Shown here: positions 46,304-57,251 of the stretch, piece by piece
Layout: the number at the start of each line of letters is the position of its first letter
Position numbering within the stretch: the stretch's first letter is position 1
Notes under the pieces: model-generated
What the model was told of the DNA's origin: nothing
Databases searched by the model: none
What the model saw: only the letters and a program-made list of their open reading frames with translations
Source of the DNA: Gnetum montanum
Taxonomy: Eukaryota; Streptophyta; Gnetopsida; Gnetales; Gnetaceae
Length of the DNA: 64,000 bases
Direction of reading: 5' to 3'
Assembly (NCBI GenBank): GCA_015680685.1
Contig: MNCI01028376.1
Coordinates: 128,431-192,430, forward strand
Made by a program: the position numbers and the translations under genes

Positions 46304-47277
46304 TAATGAAGTAAGTTCACTCTAATAATAAAATCATCTTCCAATATTAAATTTAGATATTATGAAAAGATAATTTATTTTTTAGAAAACAAAAAAAATT
46401 AGCTATCTTTAATCATTCAAAATAGAATATTACAATAGGATTTTATAACTTGTAAAGCATCCAAACCTCTATAATCACTCAAACGATGTTGTAGGGCATG
46501 AGGCTCTACAACCATATAATGGTTGTTCTTAATGCAAGATACAACTAATGGGGAATCTCTTCCATAAACCAGGATTAAGATATTAACTCACAAGCAAGAC
46601 TAGAATAGATAGGTCAACATATAATACAATTAATCTTAGAGTTCCAACACCAATGTACTCACTCAAGGTGCTCTAACACTTTCTTGCTAAGCTCTCACTA
46701 AGACATCTCATGTGCTTTTCATATCTCCATACAAGCATGAAATAATCCATATTTTTTAGGAAACATAGATAAAAATCTACGTAAACCTTTCACAAGCTCA
46801 TCTTGAAGTTTCCATAGTATTTTTATCTTTTTCAACCTTCTCTCAAATATTTTCCAGCTTGGAATAGTTAATTTCAAAAGATTCTTCATTGTATAAGTCA
46901 TATTTGGCTTCCTTGGACTATGCCCAAAAAATTTATAGCTTTTAGAAGAGATGTCTTCTTCATGAGTGAGACATCTCCATTAGGTTGAGACATCTCCCTT
47001 AATATGTTTCATTAATTTAAAAGAAATCACCTATTAGACATCTCCTGTCTAAAGAGACGTCTCTAGTACTTTTGAGACATCTTCTCTATAATGTGAAACA
47101 TCTTTCTTGAAGGCTTAGATTTTAGCAAAGATATCTTCAACATGTCCTATATGTCTTCTATGCAATCCTATCTTTCAAAAAGATTTCTAATTGACCTCCA
47201 AGATATCTCCACAAAGACCAAAACCAGTAAAAACCACATGTAGGAGAAAATAAGGGGAATAAGAAGGTCTTCCTACG
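46304..47277 (-). repeat. 3' LTR of element E (974 bp)
   Basis: Homologous throughout to 60935-61827. The U3 half (46,940-47,230) contains many GAGACATCTC/AGATGTCTC words. It is about 80 bp longer than the 5' LTR, mostly in extra sequence between such words (46,980-47,040). Confidence 0.85.
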
Positions 47278-47295
47278 CTAGCTCTCCCACCCTTC
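47278..47295 (-). other. Polypurine tract of element E
   Basis: The minus strand reads AAGGGTGGGAGAGCTAG immediately before the 3' LTR start (CGTAGGA, consensus TGTAGGG). Confidence 0.65.
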
Positions 47296-47499
47296 AAATA
47301 GTGAACTCATGTGAACAAGGATGTATGAGTTAAACTATTCCCCCACTAATACAATTTGGTCTTATGGATCCATACAACATCATCTATAGACTAATCCTTC
47401 TCATGAATCAAATACTCATGTCTCTTAACAACTTCAGTGCTAGAACCTTCTTCTTCATTGAAGCCTTGGACTAATCAATAGCCCCCTTCAACCATCAAT

Positions 47500-48660
47500 C
47501 TCTCCTATATGGTATTCTAATCAATAGTGCATAAGATTTGAAACATTAAACACAAAATACATGCCAACATAATTTGATAAATTAATATCAAATGCATTAT
47601 CATTAATCTTTGCTTTAATTTTGAAAGATCCCATCTTCTTAGCTTTCAATTTTGAGAAGTTAATAATCCTCAATAATTTTTCTTTAAGTGCACATAAAAA
47701 AATCACCAACAATGATATTTAGCTTCCATTTTTCCTAATTCCTCTTGAGGACTCTCTTTTTAGCCTTCTTTTGAAGATTTGATTTCACTTGTGCATGAAG
47801 ATCCATCATCTCTTGCGTAAAATTAGCACTAGGTTGAGCTTCACCAAGCTCTCTAAAGTGTCCATTGTCTTTGGACAAAACCCATAGTTTCCTTCAAATG
47901 GGTCTTTACCAATAGTAATATTTAAAAAATTATTACATAAAAATTGAGCATGACACAACAAGTTTTCCTATCTATTTGGATGTCCATCACATCAATAGTT
48001 CAATATGTTCATCAAGGATTTATTCACCACCTTCATTTAGCCATAATATTATGGATGATATGTACTAGAAATATTTAACTTTGTTCCTAAAATTTACCAA
48101 AGGGATCTAGAAAATTAACTAGTAAATTTGGAGTCTCAGATACTAATAATATACAAAGGAATTCCATGCAACTTTATAACATGTTGGAAAAATATGTTTG
48201 CAACATGAGAAGCATCATTCATCTTCTTACATAGAATGAAGTATTGCATCTTGAAGAACCTATCCATAATAGAAAAAACTACAATGTTCCCACTTTTAGT
48301 TTTTGGAATATGACTTACAAAATACATTGACATACTTTTTCATGGACCCTTGAAAATTTGAAAAGGTATGTAGTGTCCATCCACATCTTTACCTTCTTTG
48401 AACTTCTAATATGTCAAGCACTCCTTCATAAATTTGGAAACTTTAGTTGCCATACCAAGATAAAAATAGTACCTATCCATAAGTTCCAATGTTTTAATCC
48501 TACCCATATGACCTTTGATAGTACTAAATTCTTTTTAAACAAAATATTTTACCTAAAATCATAATTAGAAACACATACCTTTCCATTTTAAATAATAGTT
48601 CATCTTAAATGTGATAGTCCCTTCACTAGGCTATCCTACTCATCAATGACTCTTTGAGGC
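47500..48660 (-). pseudogene. Integrase of element E
   Basis: The core domain near 48,333-48,136 reads SMYFVSHIPKTKSGNIVVFS and then DASHVANIFFQHVIKLHGIP, followed by IIS-DSKFTS and FSRSLW after a stop (gypsy integrases have D-F-V-x-G-L-P and IVSDRDxKFTS). The C-terminal part (47,712-47,521) reads KLKAKKMGSFKIKAKINDNA and FNVSNLMHY, the usual end of the GPF-type module. Replacement of the first catalytic Asp by Tyr and the stop at the second Asp region show decay. Confidence 0.78.
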
Positions 48661-48919
48661 TCCTAAAAACCTATCCAAAATTAGCATCACGCTTATACCA
48701 ATCAATAGAATCATTCATACCTTCCACATGAGATACACTAAAATTTTCCACATGAGATACACTAAAATTTATCACATGCATCTTGGATAATGCATAAACC
48801 ACCACATTGGTTTTTCCACTTTTGTGCTTCAATACAAAACTAAACACTTGCAACTATGTAATTGACTTCATGTGCTTTGCAATCAACTTCTTTTGAAATT
48901 TTATAAATTATAGTGCTTT
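48661..48919 (-). pseudogene. RNase H C-terminal part of element E (left of the element B insertion)
   Basis: Reads ALK-FI-FQKKLIAKHMKSIT, then LQVFSFVLKHKSGKTNVVV and YALSKM, the family segment ending VADALSR. NFSVSHVE is duplicated in tandem (27-bp direct repeat at about 48,725-48,775). The N-terminal part of this RNase H continues at 58,060 on the far side of element B. Confidence 0.75.
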
Positions 48920-49735
48920 GTGGTAAGGTACCCCTATGCTCAACCATACGAATATGAGCATTTCACGTACGATGCAGTCAAATTCCAAGAACTAAGTGCC
49001 TATGCACCTTTGTGGAACAATAATGGGTTGGTTAATCATTGTCTTCCCAAACTTACTTGCATGTCACGGTTGTATGGTTAAGTAAGCTTGAGGAATATGA
49101 TTTCTATAGCTTTTATGTGTTTTATATCCTACGCTAGTAAGGAGGGGGAGAGAGATAACTAAGTAAATAATCTAATTTAACTACTCATTAACTAAGTTCT
49201 AATTACTCCTAACACTAGTATCCATTTCCACTTGATGTACACATCCTAAACTAGTGCAATGTTGTTGGGATTACAAAACACTAATCATCACTGGGTTACC
49301 AAGCGCTACATGCGTGCTCGAAGCAGTCGTATTGAGTGTATTTAATGACAAGAGTTGTAGGGTGAGAGAAATCATTAATCAACTATGAAAACATTAAATA
49401 ATACTTAATTCTAATTAATCTATTTTAAATCCTACAAGGTTTACGATAAAGTTTATCTTTATTACTGTACACAAAGTGTGCTCAAGTACACAATGCTCGA
49501 ATAAAGATCCATTCACTCTATGACTCTTATTGTGGGCACGCAGAAATAATTCTAACTTTGGAAGGAAAAAATGACAAGATTTTGGCTAAGGGACTAACTA
49601 TCAAATGTGAAAACCAAGGATGCCACCTCTTCTTTATAGGCGATGAGACAGGCCCCAATATTGGGTATCCGGCATCACATGGTTGGATCCGATATCATGG
49701 ACGCGATATTGTGGTCCTAATATTGCGATTCATCA
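48920..49735 (-). repeat. 3' LTR of element B (about 816 bp)
   Basis: Homologous to 57252-58059. Its first bases (TGGTAAGGTACCCC) lack the TGATGAG start seen elsewhere. Near the other end a short extra GATATTGTGGTCCTAATATTGC segment is present relative to the 5' LTR. Confidence 0.88.
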
Positions 49736-49748
49736 TACCCCCATGGCT
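49736..49748 (-). other. Polypurine tract of element B
   Basis: Minus strand CCATGGGGGTA abuts the TGATGAAT start of the LTR, as in A, D and F. Confidence 0.75.
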
Positions 49749-49749
49749 A

Positions 49750-51610
49750 AAGGAAAACTTGTCCTTGAGTTCGTTACAAAATATTGGGAAGGTATGGGAT
49801 TATTGACTGAATGACCACTGATGATGGAATGAGGTGACATACTCAACATGCTTGGTGAACGAATCAACAATACAATACATGACAACATTAGTGTTCATGA
49901 CCACTGAGGTGAACACTATACATAAATGAAATCCAACCTTTATTTGGTAGATGGAAGAGAAGGAGAGAGAAAAAGAATAAGGCATGTTGCTACCGATGCT
50001 GAGATTTTGCCTTCCGTTGTTTATCCATGGCCACCCCACGAATCTTGCCCCTTTCGTAAATGCTCTAGTTCCATTCCATCCTAAGTGTTTTCTCTAGGCC
50101 CAGTTCATTGCTGTATGATCACCATCTACACACACAACACAATCACAAATGAGTGAGGGTAAATAAATCACAATGCAGTTGATACCTTGCCTCGATGTAA
50201 AGTGCATTGGCTAAGTTGTGGTTATGGCAGATACTGATTCTAGAGATTTAACACTTGTGACTACCTAATGTGTAGGGGTTAGGAAAAATTGAAAAAATTA
50301 TGCTAGGGCCCCCATGACTAAGAGCAAACCTATGGTAGGGATAGGATTGAAAAAGATAAGAAATAAGAAAGATGGAGAAAAAGGAACAATTACCATGCCA
50401 ACAAAATGGATGTCATGGATGGGGATGAAACAAAAAATTATTGATTGTAGGAAATGTTTAAGGAAAAGAAGTTAAAAAATGCACCAAAAAGGAATGTCAT
50501 TGGGTCCAAAGCAGGCTCATGCCTTGATTCTCTGATAGACCCACAAACCAAAGAGTCCACAGGCTCTAGGAATGTCATTTGGAAGCAAGAGTTAAAAACT
50601 GACCCACAAAAATGTACTAAGGAAAAAAATGCATCAAGAAAGATACAAACTAATGATAAAACTATCAATGAGGTGAAAATGAAAAAGAAAGGTGGAGAGG
50701 AGAGAATGAAATGGAAATCCAAGAACAAGGTTGTATAAAGTCGCTTGTGTGTGTTTTATGATTAATGTGACCAAGTACAACTCTTCCAAATCTAGGCTCA
50801 ACAAACCACATTCAGTGACCTTGCATCAACACATTTGACCAACCTATCCTCTTGAAGCAACAAGAATGCCTCTACAAAAAGTCACCACCATTTCAAGGAG
50901 AGTGAGATGGAGAATCAGGAAGTGAGAAAGGGCCTTAGTTAGAGGGAACCTTCAGGCATGGGTAACATGTATTTCTAGTGCCATAACCAATGCGTGTAGC
51001 CTAAGTTCATTATTGTGTCTAAGGGGTGTGCTTTGAATTCTCACTTCTTCTTTTTTCTTTTTTTGCATGAGAACCATACCATGCAAAGATTAACTTTTTT
51101 GTACTCAACTTTTGGATATTTGATGAATGGTAGAATGGTAGAAAACCCAAGGAAAAAGCATCCAAGCACTCAAGAGAATAGTAAGGACAAATGCATCAAA
51201 TCCCCTTGAAGTCACACCCTTTTCATCCTTTGAGTCTTTCCTTAATTTGAGAAATACCCAACCACCAATTCATTAACAATTTTATTAGAGAAAGGGATTG
51301 TACAGTTCCAAGCCAAGGGAGACCATAGGATTTTATAGATGCATGAATGACGTGGACTCATTGCCTGTTTAATCAAAAGAACCATACCTTAATATCAATA
51401 TCATATTTCAAAGGTAAAACCTAAACATTAGAAATCAATATGGTATTATTCATGCCACCATCATGAACACTTATTGGGTGATGAAAAAAATAAAGTAATC
51501 ACAAAAATAAATGGTAAAAATATGAACGATGGTATAAAAAAAATAAGAAAGACTAAAGAAATGTGCAAATTAAAAACATGTAAACAAAAATGTAGAAAGA
51601 ACTAAGGGCC
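49750..51610 (-). other. 3' spacer of element B
   Basis: Non-coding in the sense direction. 49,740-49,960 is homologous to 2,755-2,960 of element A and 50,800-51,010 to 6,960-7,200, so B corresponds to A with the ORF3 block missing. It contains an antisense open frame (next entry). Confidence 0.6.
50454..50738 (+). other. Antisense open frame in the element B spacer, Lys-rich (94 codons)
   Basis: Runs opposite to the element's own genes. It is strongly basic and hydrophilic (SLIDPQTKESTGSRNVIWKQ, then many Lys/Arg/Glu up to WKSKNKVV). Antisense ORFs between pol and the 3' LTR are known in some Tat-group elements, which is why I list it, but the A-rich composition of this stretch could produce a Lys-rich frame by chance and no homologue is visible in element A. 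Confidence 0.25.
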
Positions 51611-51619
51611 TTCAATGGT

Positions 51620-52930
51620 TAGCAGAGGTGGCCATCTCCCCCATGACTGAGTTGGAAGGAGGAGATCCAAAATAATGAGCAAGGTTGCCCACCTACAGAG
51701 GTAGCATGTGTTCTAGTTGTCCTAAACTCATGGAAAGGTTTTGTTTGTTGCATGTTGACTAATAGTCTCTTATATGGGCTCTCAGGTTTATATATGGTCA
51801 CGGCCCCTGAAGGAAAATTTGCATAGATAATGTAAGGTCCTTCTCACAATGTTTAAAATTTGGTATGTTGTAACACATGTGTGGGGTTCCAGTAGAGAAC
51901 CTTATCTCCTAGATAATACTTAACTTTCCTAATTTTCAGGTCATGACGTTGTTTATTAAATGCCTTGTGTAATTCATTAGATGATAGGACAACTAGTCGG
52001 TTCTCATCTAGCAAGTTAAGAGTCATCAACCTTTGTTTTTGTGCTAGATCAAGGTCAAGGTCGAGGTCACATACCATGGATATTATACAAAGCTTAGTTT
52101 GGATAGGGAGTGTTGGAAGTTTTCCATACACTAACTCATAGGGAGAGTAGCCTATAGGGAGTTTCCATGTGGAGTAGTGTGCCCAAAGAGCATCATTCAA
52201 TTTAGTACTCTAGTCTCGCCTATACTTGCTAATGGTTTTGGTCAGTATCTTAGTAATCTCCCTGTTGGTGACCTCGGCTTGACCATTCGCTTGGGGGTGG
52301 TATGGTGTTGTCAATTTATGCTCAACCCCTAAGCGTTGCATTAACTTCTAAAAATTTGCACTAATGAAGTGTGTACCATTATTTGAAATAAGTGCATGTG
52401 GCACACCAAACTTGTTGACGACTTGTTGTTGAAAAAATCGTGTAGCTATAGATGATGTGCAATCTTTAATGGTAGTTGCTTCAGACCATTTTTTAAGTAC
52501 TCTATAGCAACTATGATGTAAGCTTTTCCATTGAACATTGGTGTAATGGGCCCTATGAAATCAATTCCCCAAATGTCAAAGGGTTCTAATGGTTGAATCC
52601 ATTGTCACGGATCCTCCATTCTAGCAGTCATTCCCCCATTACATTGATAGTGCTCACAAGATTTCATGAATTGATGGGTGTCCCAAAACAAGGTAGGCCA
52701 ATAATACCCTACAAGCGAGATCTTGATGGTCATTCGTCTCCTAGCATAATGACCCCCACAAGGGCCCTCATGAGTGTCTTGGAGAACTCTCAGTTGATCT
52801 CTATCAGGAACACACCATCAAACCAAGCCATCAGGACATACTTTGTAAAGTTGTCCATTGATCTCCATAAAGTACTTGTCTCTTTGAAGAAACTGTTGTT
52901 TCTTCTTAAGGTTTAGCTCTTGTGGTGTTT
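51620..52930 (-). pseudogene. Integrase of element B
   Basis: The zinc-binding end (52,690-52,640) reads C-HYQCNGGMTARMEDP. The core has PFDIWGIDFIGPITPMF (about 52,590-52,540), then ALISNNGTHFISANF (about 52,400-52,355) and [18 protein letters not shown] (about 52,310-52,255). Downstream are ALWAHYSTWKLPIGYSPYEL, VYGKLPTLPIQTKL and DENRLVVLS with KYYLGDKVLYWNP (52,200-51,870). The GK-x-x-x-LP style and the region after it are characteristic of Athila/Tat integrase. The second catalytic residue is Asn instead of Asp. Confidence 0.85.
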
Positions 52931-53430
52931 GTTGGGTAAGGAGATAGGTAAGAATGCTACTGTACTAGTCTGTCTCTATGGGTGATTGGTTATTCACTAC
53001 ACCAGCAAAGAGAAATTCATTAGGAAAATGATCAAAAATTGGATACTCATCCTCTTTGTTGTCCCAGCACAACTGAGATAAATGATCAGCCACTACGTTC
53101 TTGGTGCCTTTGCGATCGATCATCATTAAATCAAAATCTTGTAGGATTACAAGCCATCATATAATACAGGGGCTTACCATTGGCTTATTCATAAGGAACT
53201 AGATTGCACTATTATCTATGTGTATGAATACTTTGTATCCTAATACATAGTGTCTAAACTTTTCTAGTGTAAACACTATAGCCATTAATTCTTTTTCTAT
53301 AGTATTGCAGTTAAGTTGTGCACCAATGATACTTTTACTTGTATAGTGAATATAATACAGACATTTCTGGTCATCTAACTGTGTAAGTATACCTCCTAAG
53401 GCATATTTGGACACGTCAATCATGACATGG
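52931..53430 (-). pseudogene. RNase H of element B
   Basis: 53,423-53,199 is open: MIDVSKYALGGILTQLDDQK (D-x-S-x-x-A-x-G-x-x-L), then TEKELMAIV-like TIEKELMAIVFTLEKFRHYV and VFIHIDNSAI. Catalytic Asp and Glu positions are kept. The tail continues with frameshifts toward 52,931, where the linker to integrase begins. Confidence 0.82.
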
Positions 53431-53499
53431 AATGGTTTAGACTAGTCAGGAGCTTGTAGAATGGGTGTTTTTACCAGCTTTTGTTTTAGAGTTTGGAAA

Positions 53500-54390
53500 G
53501 CTAGCTTGCATTCCCTAGACCACTAAAAGGATACGTCATTTTTCATTAGCTCTACCAATGATTTGGAAATCTTTAAAAAGTCCTCTATGAATCTCCTATA
53601 GTAGCTAGTATGTCCAAGGAATGATCGAAAGTCTTTGATAGTTTCTGGTTGATGGGTAATTCCTTGGATGACTTTGATTTTCTCAGGGTCTACCTCTATC
53701 CTTGTACGTGAGATTTTATGCCCAAGTATGATGCCTTCTTGGACCATCAAATGGCTCCTTTTCCAGTTGAGCCTCAAATTAGTTTCTACACATCTTTTTA
53801 GCACTTTCTCTAACTGGTCCAAGGCTTGATCAAAGTTTGCTTCATAAGTGGAGAAGTCATCCATAAATACTTCCACACAATTTCCTATTTTTTGTTCGAA
53901 TATGATTAGAACTAAGCGTTGAAATGTTGCAGGGGCATTGCACAAGCCAAGTAGTATTTGTTTGTATGCAAACATTCCCCAAGGATTTGTGAACATAGTT
54001 TTGGCTTGGTCTTATGGGACTATTTGTATTTGGTTGTATCCACTATATCCATCTAGAAAACTATAATAGCGATGCCCTATGATTGTGTCTAAGACTTGAT
54101 CAAAAAATGGCAACAGAAAGTGATCCTTTAATGTATCCATGTTTAGTAGCCTAAAATCTATGCACACCCTTCATTTTCCTCCCTTTTTAGGCACGATCAC
54201 TAAGGGGCTAACCAATTTGCTATCAGAAATGGGGTATATGAACCCACACTTTAGAAGTTGTTCAGTTTCTTCTTTTAAGACTTGTTTCAAATTTGGGTTC
54301 AATCGCCTCTATGCTTGTTTTCAATGCTTGATGGAGGAGTCAATGTAAATCCGGTGTTGGCATCTCCTAGGATCTATTCTAGTTAATTCT
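53500..54390 (-). pseudogene. Reverse transcriptase of element B
   Basis: 53,996-53,523 is open for 157 codons with MFTNPWGMFAYKQILLGLCN, APATFQR, the catalytic FMDDF (53,871-53,857), GIILGHKISRTRIEVDP and RSFLGHTSYYRRFI. Upstream, with a stop, lies FLDGYSGYNQI carrying the first catalytic Asp (54,055-54,020). All fingers/palm landmarks of Ty3/gypsy RT are present, with the FxDD variant usual for the Athila/Tat branch. Stops near 54,010-54,160 break the frame. Confidence 0.88.
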
Positions 54391-54398
54391 GGGTATAA

Positions 54399-54686
54399 CT
54401 AGGTGAAGGCTTTTGACCACTTATTTATTACCTTTAGTAGACTCTCTTTTTGTTGTGGAGTAAGTTTTGTGTCAATGATTACTAGTTTTCCATTCTTAAG
54501 GAATGTGTACTCCATATTGGTGGGCAATGGTTTTAGCTCTAGGGGCTTCTGTTTAAATTTCTTAGGAATTTCCAACTTCCTCCAGTTGATGTTTTCAAGG
54601 TTAGGACTTGGAAGTTGGCAGTGGACTTTCTCTAATGCATTTATGCTATCTATGTAAGTGCAAGTCAAACCCTCAGTTAGTTCCAT
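54399..54686 (-). pseudogene. Pre-RT linker of element B polyprotein
   Basis: Open 95 codons with KQKPLELKPLPTNMEYTFLK, TKLTPQQKESLLKVINKW and AFT. The LELKPLP-x-x-x-x-Y-x-FL phrase, followed by an LT-x-x-Q motif, is a hallmark of Athila/Tat pol just before RT. Confidence 0.8.
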
Positions 54687-54812
54687 GCATATAAGTGAGT
54701 TGCTTTCTTGATCAATTGTTAGCCACTAGGTGTCTTCTTTTTGTGTGGTTGCTGCATATAGGCACCTTTGTATATTGATCACTTCTGCACACTGATTGCA
54801 TGCAAGCAATGC

Positions 54813-55430
54813 TTAACTTTGCACAACCCATGATCTCTGCATACAATTACACCATGTGTCACTATATGCGATGCATGGAAATTTCATCTTCTTGATCTTT
54901 TCAAAAGTATTTTTCTTAGATATTTCTAGGGAAAGATCGTGGGTTCGTAGGTGTGCATCGATAGTGCTTAGCCATGCCCTTCCCATTATGATTGGGAAAT
55001 CCCCCTTACTATTGTTTACTTGAATCATGAGGAAGTCACCTAGATATGACCATCCACAAATAGTGGTAACAATGTCCTCCACTAATCCCAAGGGAACAAT
55101 GATGGACTAGTCAACCAACACTAAATAGATGTTGCTCTTTTTTAATGGAGGCAAGTTCCAGGCTTTGTAAATTTCTTGGGATATTAGGTTGACATCGGAA
55201 CCTGAATCCAAAAGAGCTTTGCATGGCTCATCCTCAGCAATTTGTAGATATATTAAGGGACTCCCAGGATCAGAGAATTTCCTAGAAAGGTAGCTAGCTT
55301 TGATCCACTCAATAATGGCATATGTTAACATGACCGTATGCGCTGAATGCAGTGTTAGGCTTGAAGGGGGCTCTGAACCTTTATTCAATACAGAGACGTC
55401 CAAAGACTCATCTGCTTGTGGTTGCAAAAG
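54813..55430 (-). pseudogene. Aspartic protease of element B
   Basis: 55,427-55,107 contains SPLIYLQIAEDEPCKALLDS, GSDVNLIS (active site DSGS; retropepsins have D-S/T-G) and EIYKAWNLPPLKK. The next open part, 55,091-54,813, has GLVEDIVTTI and FPIIMGRAWLSTIDAHL, the flap and PIILGRPFL-type C-terminal segment of Athila proteases. One frameshift or stop separates the two parts at about 55,100. Confidence 0.85.
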
Positions 55431-55439
55431 CTTGCTTAG

Positions 55440-57119
55440 ACTACTGGCTTTGAAGAAAGGTCTTTACTTCATACAGTTGTTAGAACCAATAGTAGGTTAA
55501 GAATTAATAGCCCTTATGGCATTGCATTGTTGTGGCTGAGTAGGGAGTTTACCTTGCATTGCTGGAGCAGGTGGTAATGGAGCTATTGGTAGGAGAGATG
55601 TGATCGGATTTGAAGGATGGTACACTTGTGGAATATCACCCCTAGGAGAGGGAGTCCTATAGTACTCACGAGCTTGGTAGTGATGTTAGGAAGTAACGTG
55701 ACCAATAGAGTCATGTGGACAGATTGGATGTTGCACGTAATATCCATATGGGTTAGGTTGCCTATAAAGATATTGTTTCCTTGGTGGTGGCATTCCCCAT
55801 GATTGTGGGTGCTACCACTATTGATGTTGCTCAATTAGTTGTGGTGGAGTTCCACTTGGATAATACGTTAAAGGTTGGTGGAACTACCTTGGGTTACCTT
55901 GGGGATAAGGCAACCATCGGGATGTTTGTCATTTGTTTAATTGTGGATTAAGTGCATACACCCCAAACTCCTCCAGATGTGAGATCACATGGCAACATCC
56001 CTTAGGATGGTCATATTGACATATCTTGCATCCACTATCATCGTCTATATCTATGTTCACAACCTCTTCAATAATAGCAACTTTGACCTTTCCCTTGTTA
56101 TGTGCCTTTTTCGCTTCTCTCTTTTTTCTTTTGTCATGATCACTACCTCGCTTTCTAGACTCCTCTACTATTTTGAGAACAATTTAAAACCTACTATCCA
56201 AGGAGTTCCACATTTGATCTATCTTTGTCAATACTTCTAATATTAACTTTTGGATAGGCAAGGTTTTCCTATTCACCATCTCTTCGAGTGGTGACTCTTC
56301 CTCATCCTCACAAAATCTTACTCCCTTCTACCGAATGGAAGGATCTCATTTATATTCTTCCTCACTTTCTCTCTTTCGTAGCTTACCTTCTTCCTTAGCA
56401 ACTTGCTCTAGTAGTTTGTGAATTTGATGGGACCTAACCTCAAATAACCTTCCTTGGGCATAAGTCCCAAGGGTTCTTCTCGTTTCATGCCTAGACCCAT
56501 TTATGAGATGGCATAGCTGATGTTGCTGTGAATAACCATGGCTAGGACAACGATGTAATAGTGCATAACAGTAGCCCATGGAAGCATCCAAGGATTCATA
56601 ACTTCCTTGTTTCCATCCTTGGATTTTCTTTTTTAGGTTAGACACCTAGGAGTATGTTTGGTACTTATCGTTGAACAATTCTAACATAGTACTCCACCTA
56701 TAAACGAATTCTAATTCTAAGGACCAGTACCAACTTTCAACTTTTCTTACTAGTGTCTATGGGAACAACTTAAGTTTTTGTCACTTGTTCTCTATGTTTT
56801 GCAAGGCACATGCATCATGAAATGCTTATAAGTGATTTTGAGGATCAGCGTTATATCCCCCATCAAATCATGGGATCTTATTCATGTCTAACCTCTTGAT
56901 CCTACTATCTCTTTGATGCCTTGTTGGAACTCTCACTACCTCAGTTATGTCATAGAGTCATAGAATAAAGGTGAAGTTAAGTACATATTCATTGGGATGA
57001 ATATATACCACATGAAACTATTGAGGGATTGGCGAATCAACGTCATGTGTATCATGCTATCGATTGCTTCTTGTGTTAGTCCTAGGTGGTGAAGTGCTTT
57101 TGTGTGAAGAAGAAGACAT
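55440..57119 (-). pseudogene. gag of element B
   Basis: The ATG at 57119 opens MSSSSHKSTSPPRTNTRSNR before a stop. The core gag segment at 56,645-56,346 is open and reads LKKKIQGWKQGSYESLDASM, LHRCPSHGYSQQHQLCHLI and RTLGTYAQGRLFEVRSHQIH. The Cys/His motif lies at about 56,031-55,966 (CKICQYDHPKGCCHVISHL). A Pro/Gln/Tyr-rich tail (55,900-55,500) leads into protease. Compared with C, the region between the start and the core is shortened: the Ser-rich linker block is missing (about 56,945-56,880). Confidence 0.78.
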
Positions 57120-57232
57120 CCTATCCTGTTCAGTGTGCAATGTACTATTATCTTTTCCTTAACCAACCCTAAGGATACATTCCAACGATGTAAATGATTT
57201 CCTAGGTTCTACTTAGCATACAAACAACTAAG

Positions 57233-57250
57233 TCCCCGACAACGATGCCA
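57233..57250 (-). promoter_or_regulatory. Primer binding site of element B
   Basis: Minus strand TGGCATCGTTGTCGGGGA, one base inside the 5' LTR. The best preserved PBS of the lineage here, with two to three transitions from the tRNA-Asp complement. Confidence 0.8.
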
Positions 57251-57251
57251 A

